From the NCBI GenBank assembly GCA_010909165.1, contig VJWM01000025.1, forward strand, positions 496,001 through 560,000: a stretch of DNA of 64,000 nt. Direction: 5' to 3'. A program made the position numbers and the translations under genes. Position 1 is the stretch's first letter; every line of letters starts with the position of its first letter. The notes under the pieces were generated by a model. The model saw nothing but the letters and a program-made list of their open reading frames with translations. It was not told where the DNA came from and did not search any database. This DNA comes from Anthoceros angustus. Its lineage: Eukaryota > Streptophyta > Anthocerotopsida > Anthocerotales > Anthocerotaceae. Of this stretch, positions 20,985 through 29,182 are shown one piece after another.

Positions 20985-21561
20985 GTCGTACAAACTAGTA
21001 GTAGGAGGTAGGTAGGTGATTTCTAACTAGTGTAGCAAGATCACATCCCGAGTCGTCGTAGACAGTCGGTAGGAGGACGGTAGGAACAGGGCTTAGAATC
21101 TCCCACAGGGAACTAACCTTTAGGATCCACAAACTAATTATGGTACTTAATTTTATAGGCAAAAAGGTCCTTGGTCTTTGGTAGGTCATGGTAGGAAAAA
21201 AACACCTTGATCTTCGGAGGATGGGGTAGGTGACCCTTGGCCTTCGGGCAGGAAAAGTTGGGTCGATTATTTCAAGGGGCAAGGAAGATAACTTCCTTGG
21301 CCTTCGAAAATCGCGCATGTAGAGGAGGCTATATATGCAGGGGTGGCAGATACGGGAAATCAAGTTTTTGAATAGAAGCACCGTCAATGGTGCCACGTGG
21401 CGGACATTGCGACGGAGCCCAACTGGAGAAATCGCCATTGAGATTTGCATGTACCGGCAAAACCCTCAGTAAGCCAGGGTTTGGGTATTTCGTGAGAAAA
21501 CTGAAGAAGTCGGCGGCCGCGACGCAAGGAGGAAGATGTCTGTGAGCGCAAGCTGGGACTT
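20985..21561. other. Noncoding block rich in GTAGG and CCTTGGYCTTCGG motifs
   Basis: GTAGG occurs repeatedly (for example 20,998-21,020, 21,071-21,090, 21,180-21,196, 21,225). CCTTGGYCTTCGG-type motifs lie at 21,169, 21,205, 21,235 and 21,295. No coding sequence was supported. It may be the leader of the ORF that follows. Confidence 0.5.
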
Positions 21562-22590
21562 TTGTGTGCGAGGCGGAATTCCTCGAGTGAAAGCAAGAGA
21601 GGGGGACCACCAGCATTTTTCGGAGTGAGGAAGGAAAAGGCGCGCGGCGGTGCCCCGACCTCTCTGCAAGGAGTGATTGAAGCTTCTGGGTCAGGAACCA
21701 AAAACGACAAGGGGAAAGAGAAGGAGCCTATGGCGCCTCTTACGGAGAAGGTAGGAAAGGACTCCCGACCACCTACCGGAGGGCTTCACATTGGTAGGCA
21801 GCTACCACCAACAGGAGAAGGACTAGTAGGAACCGAACCACCTGCGAAGGAGGTAGTTCCTACGGAAGGAGTTACAGCAGAAAAAGGACCTACGGTAGGG
21901 GACCAAGCTCCTACCGACGAAGGGCAGGATGCACCTGTCGGCATGGAAGTAGAGGGCGACAAGGAAGAACGCCGAGGAATGTTGGTGACCTACACACCAG
22001 CAGGAGGGGCAGTAGGAGGTGTGATGAGAGCAATTGAAATCTTCCCGAGAATGGCTACCGAGCTGCAGGAGATTGGCCTGGGGCCTGTAGATGCCCTGGT
22101 AGACAGTTTGAGAGAAGCGGCCGAAGTTTGTGCTGAACTTCGGGATGTGAAGAAAGAATTGGAGGATGTGGAGAAGAAGCTCAAGATAGCCTTGAAGACA
22201 ACCTCCGAGAAGCAGCACTCTGTCCTAGACTTGGCCAAGGAGCGAGATAGAATCACCACCAAGTTGGTGAATGTGTGGGAGATGATAGACCAAGTCTTGG
22301 GGAGGGAAGGCAGTTCAGCCAAGAAGGCTGAAGAGATGGAAGCCGCCAAAAACCAGGCGGAGGAGCATTTGAGAACGGCCTTGGAAAGGGTAGGAGAAGT
22401 GAGCAGGGAGAAGGAGGCAGCTACTACCACAGCTAGCAAGACCGAAAGGACGTGTCAGTGTACGCATGTACAGGATAAACCCCATGCTCGGCACCAAGGT
22501 CACCGTACAGCTTGCTTACCTGGGCTCGGGCTGCACACTGCGATGTTCCGGTGCGCCATTCGAAAAGCGGCCTCGGTAATGCCGAATTAG
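21562..22590 (+). CDS. Coiled-coil protein of unknown family
   Basis: A long open frame of 342 codons. Its first in-frame ATG is at 21,730. A separate frame starts at ATG 21,536 (MSVSASWDFCVRGG), so either a frameshift or a splice could join them. Residues from about 60 to 140 are Pro/Gly/Glu-rich and low complexity. From about 165 to 295 comes a strong coiled coil (DVKKELEDVEKKLKIALK, DLAKERDRITTKLVNVWEM, KAEEMEAAKNQAEEHLRTAL). The frame then runs into a 135-bp tandem repeat, so its natural end is uncertain. It could be a retroelement gag-like protein or a host gene. I do not recognise it. Confidence 0.45.
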   Translation: MCARRNSSSESKRGGPPAFFGVRKEKARGGAPTSLQGVIEASGSGTKNDKGKEKEPMAPLTEKVGKDSRPPTGGLHIGRQLPPTGEGLVGTEPPAKEVVPTEGVTAEKGPTVGDQAPTDEGQDAPVGMEVEGDKEERRGMLVTYTPAGGAVGGVMRAIEIFPRMATELQEIGLGPVDALVDSLREAAEVCAELRDVKKELEDVEKKLKIALKTTSEKQHSVLDLAKERDRITTKLVNVWEMIDQVLGREGSSAKKAEEMEAAKNQAEEHLRTALERVGEVSREKEAATTTASKTERTCQCTHVQDKPHARHQGHRTACLPGLGLHTAMFRCAIRKAASVMPN

Positions 22591-22795
22591 TGGCTCGAGG
22601 TCCATGGCGCTGGACGGCCCGGGCAAGTCGGGTTTATTGCAATGGGAGTCGAAACCGGCTCGGGCCGCACGTTGCGATGTTCCGGTGCGCCATTCAAAAA
22701 GCAGCCTCGGTAATGCCGAATTAGTGGCTCCGAGGTCTGCGGTCGCGCGGACGGCCTGGGCAAGTCAGGTTTATTGCAATCTGCGAGTCAAAACC
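22520..22795. repeat. Tandem duplication, about 135-bp unit
   Basis: Two copies share GCGATGTTCCGGTGCGCCAT, CCTCGGTAATGCCGAATTAG and GGGTTTATTGCAAT, with a few differences. The coiled-coil ORF reads into the first copy. Confidence 0.88.
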
Positions 22796-22937
22796 GGGAC
22801 CTGCTGATGTCTGGTACTACGTCTTTCAACTCTCCCACAATGCCCTCGAAAAGACACTACAAAGACGTGTTCCGATGCCGGGGAGCACGTCTTGAGGCAC
22901 CACCCATCGTCTTTCGAGCATCATAATATAGATATAG

Positions 22938-23023
22938 ATAGAGTTGGGGTAATCTCACGCAGACACCACACACTAGGGAGGTCAGCACGCCCAAATGAAC
23001 TGGGGCGATTTCAACTCTAATAT
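22938..23023. repeat. Dispersed 90-bp motif, copy 2
   Basis: Matches 10,805-10,897 (GGGGTAATCTCACGCAGACA, GGTCAGCACGCCCAAATGAA, GGGGCGATTTCAACTCTAA). It lies immediately left of the alternating purine/pyrimidine satellite. Confidence 0.75.
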
Positions 23024-23025
23024 CA

Positions 23026-23535
23026 TGTCATGTCACATATACATATACATGTCACATGTCTGTATATATCTGTATCGTATACATGTCACATATACGTATA
23101 CGTATCTCATATCATATATACGTATACATGTCATGTCTGTATACGTATACATGTCATATCTGTATCGTATCATATACATATCGTATCTGTATCGTATCTA
23201 TACGTATCTCAGACCGTATTCGTATACGTATACGTATCTATACATGTCTGTATGTCTGTATGTCTGTATGTCTGTATCATGTCATATCATGTCATATACG
23301 TATACATGTCATGTCTGTATCGTATCTATACGTATACGTATCTATCTGTATCGTATACGTATCGTATACATATCGTATACATATACGTATACATGTCTAT
23401 ACGTATCATGTCATATCATGTCATATACGTATACATATGTCGTATCATGTCACATGTCTGTATACATATCTGTATCGTATACATGTCATGTCTATACATG
23501 TCGTATACGTATACATATACGTATTAATATACTAT
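23026..23535. repeat. Alternating purine/pyrimidine satellite
   Basis: About 510 bp built almost only from CATGTC, GTATAC, ATACGT, CATATC and TGTATC words. Runs such as GTATACGTATACGTATC are perfectly alternating and self-complementary. None of the three forward frames contains a stop because TAA, TAG and TGA are absent from the word set. The resulting open frames of 165-186 codons are therefore not genes. Confidence 0.92.
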
Positions 23536-23548
23536 ATTTATACCAGGA

Positions 23549-24490
23549 GTAGTATGCTTAGAGGTTGCGGGAGCCGGATACGAGTAGTATCTTTAGAGGT
23601 TGCGGGAGCCGGATAGGAGTAGTATGCTTAGAGGTTGCGGGAGCTAGAGTGTTTGCATGTCTAACGGATAGCTATGAGGAGGAGATCGAGGGAGAGAGCA
23701 TGCGGCGGTGGCTATAAGTTACAATAAACATCTTCATAATAAGTAAAAATATCGAGTGTACACATGTCTAGCGGAGAGTTTTGAGGAGGAGATCGAGGGA
23801 GAGGAAAGGCGCCGGCCTATAAGTTACAATAAACATCGAGCAAGGCGGCTGTGGCTATAAGTTACAATAAACATAATAAGACGACGGTGGCTATAAGTTA
23901 CAATAAACATCTTCATAATAAGTAAAAATATCGAGTGTACACATGTCTAGCGGAGAGTTTTGAGGAGGAGATCGAGGGAGAGGAAAGGCGCCGGCCTATA
24001 AGTTACAATAAACATCGAGCAGGCGGCGGTGGCTATAAGTTACAATAAACATAATAAGACGACGGTGGCTATAAGTTACAATAAACATCTTCATAATAAG
24101 TAAAAATATCGAGTGTACACATGTCTAGCGGAGAGTGTGAGGAGGAGATCAAGGGAGAGGAAAGTGGGCGGCGATTATAAGTAACAATAAACATCTTCAT
24201 AATAAGTAAAAATATCGAGTGTACACATGTCTAGCGGAGAGTTTTGAGGAGGAGATCGAGGGAGAGGAAAGGCGCCGGCCTATAAGTTACAATAAACATC
24301 GAGCAGGCGGCGGTGGCTATAAGTTACAATAAACATAATAAGACGACGGTGGCTATAAGTTACAATAAACATCTTCATAATAAGTAAAAATATCGAGTGT
24401 ACACATGTCTAGCGGAGAGTGTGAGGAGGAGATCAAGGGAGAGGAAAGTGGGCGGCGATTATAAGTAACAATAAACATCTTCATAATAAG
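23549..24490. repeat. Higher-order minisatellite
   Basis: It starts with three units of about 36 bp containing AGAGGTTGCGGGAGC. Then CTATAAGTTACAATAAACAT recurs many times with GAGGAGGAGATCGAGGGAGA. The anchor GAGTGTACACATGTCTAGCG occurs at 23,754, 23,933, 24,111, 24,217 and 24,395, spacings of 179, 178, 106 and 178 bp. A 178+106 (284-bp) super-unit is thus repeated at the right end. Confidence 0.93.
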
Positions 24491-24921
24491 TAAAAATATC
24501 TTCATATTCAAACAATCCGTCGTTGTCTAGAACACATTGATTGCAGACTAGGCCCACCCCGCTAAAAAAGTAAAATAATCTTTAATCTGCTAATCCAGAG
24601 AATAAAAGAGGATGGTATAAACTAAATTAGTAAGAAGGACTGAGAGTACCTTGAAATTATGTATATCCACTATAGCATCATTCTCTAGCCAAACCAGCTC
24701 TTACATATGACTCCATCCATGTGACTATACCAAATAGTAGAAATTTTTTATCATTTATCATTTCATAATCCATTAGATTAGAACAAAAGTAGATAGCCCG
24801 GCACACACACCTTAACCTTCATACTGCCCAAGGAGTAGAAACTCCCAAGTAGTAAAAGTGTATGATGTAGGTAACCTATATATATGTACTTGTTGTAGAA
24901 CGCGTGACCTACTGTCAGTTT
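24491..24921 (+). promoter_or_regulatory. Upstream region of the F-box gene
   Basis: AT-rich 430-bp stretch with no ORF. TATATATATG at 24,877-24,886 is a possible TATA box, about 36-45 bp before the first ATG, which would leave a very short leader. If translation starts at 24,982 the leader would be about 70 nt. Confidence 0.35.
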
Positions 24922-26271
24922 ATGCAACCCTGCGTGACAAATGGCAGAGGGGTGAGATGTCATCAGATTCAGAGGGGTGAGATGTCATCCCTCCCAGGGG
25001 AAGACGAGCAAGGCTCCCAGATGGAGATGGATGCGGAGGAGGAAGCTGTATGCAGCCAGCTGCCTGAGGAGGTTCAGGCCAGGATCCAGGCACGGCTCCC
25101 GCTGGTGAGCCTGATGCAGTCCCGCGCGGTGTGCAAAGCCTGGAATGCGGCCGCGTCGTCGCCGGCCTTGGCCTGGTTGCAGGAGAGGTTGGAATCGCGA
25201 GCGGGAGCGCCAGAATGTCTGCTCTTGGTGGTAGGCTTGTCCCTAATCCGGCGACCAGGCGCGGGACACGCATCCCGCATCGCCTCCTGCGTCTACGACC
25301 CCGAATCCCGGCGTTGGTACAAGCTGGACCTCCCGCCATGGCTGCGACACCTCGGGAGGGACGGGGCGAAGGAAATGTTGGAGATCCGCGAGGGGTGTCG
25401 ATCGGCGGGCGGCGGCGTCCTGCTCTCCACAACGTTCATGTGGGGGCCGCGGAAGATGGTCATCCCGCACGTGGGCAACCCGGTGGTGGGTTCTTGGACT
25501 CGTCACATGCCGGCCCTCCCGCGCGACCTCCAGAGCCGGCATGTGTTGGGCGTGTTTGTGGACGCCAGGGCGCGCTCCTTCAAGCTGGTGGCGGTGGACT
25601 GGGACAACCAACGCAAGCGGACTTTCGTGTTCGATTCCGCGCTGGGCTTGTATTTCTGGACAGAGACAACTCGCGCCTGGCCCACGACCACCGAGACGTT
25701 TATTGATAGCGCGTGCGATGTGCAGGGAGTGTTTGTGGGCACCGTGCTCTACTGCCTAGCCGGGGACTGCATCCATGGACACTGCAATCTGCTGGCCTAC
25801 GACCTGGTGCGGGCCAGCTGGAGCTGGATGGCCGTGTCCACACCTTCCCACCACTTCCAAATGATCTACTGCAACCTCATCAACGTGCGGGAGCGGCTGC
25901 TCTGCGTGGTTCTAGGTCGCGAGGAATTCATGCAGGAATCAGAAATGTGTGTGCAGATCTGGGAGATGGATTTCGCGGGCATCACCTGGACCGCAGTGGA
26001 CGCCATGCCCGCTTCCATATTCAATAACTTCAAGCTGGGGTTTTGGCGCTGCCGTCTGGCTCCAGCTGGCGGGTTTTTCAAGTACCGCATTCATGTCGTT
26101 TCAGGGCGGGACTCGCAAGTATATATCTCGCACGACGAGCTGGACAAGATGGTGGCTCTGGATTTGCGGAACACACCTGGGGCTTGGAGGTGGCTTCCCT
26201 CCTGGCCCTACGAGCTTTTTGTATCCAAGAGCCTTCACAGCGTGGATCCTTGGTTCCAGTTCGGTAGCTAG
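24922..26271 (+). CDS. F-box/kelch-like protein (intact)
   Basis: An uninterrupted single-exon frame. ATG at 24,922 gives 449 residues, and ATG at 24,982 (MSSLPGEDEQGSQMEMDAEE) gives 429 and better matches the paralogs. The F-box lies at about residues 45-90 of the longer form (LPEEVQARIQARLPLVSL, RAVCKAWNAA). Through it the protein would bind Skp1/ASK within a Cullin-1 ubiquitin ligase in nucleus or cytosol. The rest contains kelch-like strands (YDPESRRWYKLDLPPW, TFVFDSALGLYFW, LLAYDLVRASWSWMAV, QIWEMDFAGITWTAVDAMP), likely a substrate-binding propeller. The end is SLHSVDPWFQFGS. It is convergent with the PPR gene at 26,478, with 206 bp between stops. The target is unknown. Two large pseudogenes and a fragment of the same family lie in this window. 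Confidence 0.88.
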   Translation: MQPCVTNGRGVRCHQIQRGEMSSLPGEDEQGSQMEMDAEEEAVCSQLPEEVQARIQARLPLVSLMQSRAVCKAWNAAASSPALAWLQERLESRAGAPECLLLVVGLSLIRRPGAGHASRIASCVYDPESRRWYKLDLPPWLRHLGRDGAKEMLEIREGCRSAGGGVLLSTTFMWGPRKMVIPHVGNPVVGSWTRHMPALPRDLQSRHVLGVFVDARARSFKLVAVDWDNQRKRTFVFDSALGLYFWTETTRAWPTTTETFIDSACDVQGVFVGTVLYCLAGDCIHGHCNLLAYDLVRASWSWMAVSTPSHHFQMIYCNLINVRERLLCVVLGREEFMQESEMCVQIWEMDFAGITWTAVDAMPASIFNNFKLGFWRCRLAPAGGFFKYRIHVVSGRDSQVYISHDELDKMVALDLRNTPGAWRWLPSWPYELFVSKSLHSVDPWFQFGS

Positions 26272-26477
26272 GAGAACAATATGTATCCAGGAACATTATG
26301 GATCATTTACGCTGTCCTTAGTCAAAGTTATGCAATCTCCTGCACTGATTATCTGGGACTACGGTGATAGGGTGGTGTGTGGTTGATACTAACGGTACAT
26401 ATACTACGGTCTTCCTAGAAATGCCGCACCATTCACAGCCTTGCAACTGATCTGGAGAAGTTCAGGATAAGAGGGTT

Positions 26478-28815
26478 CTAGGGATGCTTCTCATCGCCAA
26501 CCAAAAAGCTATGCACCAGCCCACCCTGGTCTGTCCACCAGCTCTGACCTGGCTGCTTCCAAGCTCTCACCACTTTTCTCCTCGTCTGCATCTCCAGAGC
26601 CTGCTCCCACATCTGGGCATCTGTGTATATGTTGGACATCAACACGTATGCTGCGGCATCTTTCGTGTCTAACTTCACTGCTTCATTGAAAGCATGGCGT
26701 CCCACCTCCACGTTGCTCCACTTTCGACACGCACCCAACAGGGTGTGCCAAACATGGGCATTAGGCAACACAGGCATTGATCTTACCAGAGCCAGTGCCT
26801 CGTCCAGTTCCCCTGCACGGCCCAGGAGATCCACCATGCATGTGTAGTGGTCCTGTGTGGGTGTGATGCTGTAGAGCCTGCTCATGGCATCGAAGTACTC
26901 CGACCCCTTCTTCACGAGACCCGCATGACTGCATGCCGTTAATATACTGAGGACTGTCACGCCATCTGGCCATATGCCATCCGCTCTCATTCCCTCGAAC
27001 AAGTCAAATACCACGTCACTATTTCCTTGAGAGGTGTAGCCTGCAATCAATGCACTCCAGGCAAAAAGGTTCCTGGCTGGCAACGTATCAAACACCTGCC
27101 GTGCATCAACCATGTTCCCACACTTCCCATACATGTTAACCAGGCTGCCCGCTACAAAAGCATCAGCTTCAAGCCCTAGTTCTACAATCTGTGCATGCAG
27201 CTGCCTTCCCAGGCACAGACCTGCCACATTCGCACATGCCTGCAGGAGACACACAAATGTCACAGAATCGGGCACAGCTGTGCCTTCTGCTTGCATAGCA
27301 CTGTAAAGGCGAAGCGCTTCCTGGCCCATGCCCTGCTGGGAATATCCTGCTATCATTGCATTCCATGTCACAACGTTTTTTTGACCAAGTCCTTCAAACA
27401 CCCCTTGAGCATCTTCCAGGCTGCCACACTTTGCATACATGTTCACCAAACTACTGGCTACAAAAACATTACTGCCATGACCTTGTTCTGTAATCTGCCT
27501 ATGGAGATGCTTCCCCTTCTCCAACGCCTGGATGTTCCCCACACTAGCACATGCCTGCAGAAGGCACACAAATGTCACGGCATTAGGTACAGCCACGCCT
27601 TCTTCTTGCATAGCATTGTAGATACTCAGGGCTTCATGCCCCATGCCCTGCTGGGAGTACCCTGCTATCATGGCAGTCCACGTCACGACATCTTTTTTAA
27701 CAAGTCCATCAAACACTTTCTGAGCATCCGCCAAGCTGCCACACTTTGCATACATGTTCATCAAACTGTTGGCTAGAAACAAATCAGCTTCACATCCTCG
27801 TTCCCTGATTCGAGCATGTAGATGCTTCCCCTTCTCCAAAGCTCGGCTCCCCACACTTGCACAGGCCTGCAGGAGAGACACAAATGTCACAGAGTCCAGC
27901 ACAGCAATGCCCTCTTCTTCCATGGCATTGTGGAGATGAAGGGCTTCCTGCCCCATGCCCCGCTGTGAATATCCTGCAATCAGGGCAGTCCACGTCACTA
28001 CAGTCTTTTCACCAAGTCCATCAAAAACACTCTGAGCATCCTCCAAGCTGCCACACTTCGCATACATGTCCACCAAGCCACTACAAACAAACAAGTCACG
28101 CTCAACTCCACTGGCCAACACATCGGCATGCACCTGCTGCCCAGACTTCAAGTCTGATCCTTGCACAAGCCTGAAGGGCTGCCACAAACACATGCCCATC
28201 AGGCTTCACACTGGACCTCCGCATCCGATGATAGAGCTCTATGGCCTGCTTGTCCTGTCCATGTTTAACATGCGCAGAAATGATGGCAGACCAAGTGAAG
28301 GCATCTGGTTTGGCAACCACTTGAAACACATCCATCGCACCTTGCAACCTGCCATGTGAAGCATACATCCGCAGGATGTGATTGCAAAGGAACGTGTCCG
28401 ACTGGTACCCCATTCTCACCACGAAAGCATGGACGCGGCTCCCCAGGGCAAGATTCTTCTCCACCAGACATCTCTTCAGCACTGTGTTTACTAGAGTCCT
28501 GGAAGTGGTGCAGTCTGCCTGCACCAAAGCTTCCAAAGCGTCAACAGCATCCGTGAGGCGGCCCTCATGACACAGCGTGCTCACGGTTTCAGCTGTAACG
28601 GCCTGGTCGGCCCCCCGAGCCCTGCTAGGGTTTACAGAAGGAGGGATCCGCCGTCCCTCACTGGAAGATCCGTCGTCCACCAGAAATCCTGCGGGAGAGG
28701 CTGGCTTGTTTGCCATGCTGTAGGCCCTCCCGACTTGCTTGTGCACCAACCGTGGCTTCCTAGAAGTCAGGCAAGCGACAGCTCTTCCTACAATACCCGT
28801 AATCCCGCCACCCAT
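26478..28815 (-). pseudogene. PPR-1, nearly complete PLS-class PPR gene with one frameshift
   Basis: ATG at 28,815 (MGGGITGIVGRAV) with an Arg/Ser-rich N-terminus suited to organelle targeting. Stop TAG at the left end follows VHSFLVGDEKHP. The whole is about 779 codons, and the only lesion I see is a 2-nt deletion near 28,156-28,163, shown by copy A at 3,775-3,790. It may be a true mutation or a base-calling error. Order: N-terminal block, one standard P-L unit, three near-identical L-S-P modules of about 102 residues (VNMYAKCGSLEDAQGVFEGL, AMIAGYSQQGMGQEALRL), a divergent last module (FAWSALIAGYTSQGNSDVVF), then E1/E2 motifs (HYTCMVDLLGRAGELDEA, WHTLLGACRKWSNVEVG, AWKQPGQSWWTDQGG). No DYW deaminase domain, so any editing role would need a partner in trans. 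Confidence 0.88.
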
Positions 28816-29182
28816 GGCCAACGGATACAAGCCCCGAGCTCATTACGAGCACTACCTGGAATATCATGCCTTCTCCTCCTCAACCCCGGAATCTCATGCA
28901 TATCATGCCTACGCATCAACCACCCGATGCAGCAAAGGCGATGCGCCTTGCGATCTCTCCCGTCGGATGAGACGTGAAAACTACGAAAATCAAACGTGAC
29001 GTGTACATGACCTACCTCAGCATTCATGCCAGTTATCCCGATTGCATCCCCAGAGAGGAGAGCTGGATTCTCTGCTGCCGTGCCCCGGCCTGTTGTCCTC
29101 GAAAACATAGCAACCAACACAGATCCGCAGACCAATTACAGATGAATCTCAGAAGTGCTGGACTCCATGGGGATGCTCCCTC

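Noticed and set aside
22995-23616. Overlapping forward ORFs of 165-186 codons made of Tyr, Ile, Val, Ser, His, Arg, Met and Cys
   Set aside because: They arise because the satellite words contain no stop triplet in any forward frame. The composition is that of a repeat, not a protein.
23650-24490. Regularly spaced repeats resembling a CRISPR array
   Set aside because: Spacers are themselves repeated, unit lengths are 106 and 178 bp, and the setting is a plant nuclear genome. It is a minisatellite.
26478-28815. DYW cytidine-deaminase domain on the PPR proteins
   Set aside because: The reading frame stops right after VHSFLVGDEKHP. I looked for HxE and CxxC zinc motifs downstream and found none.
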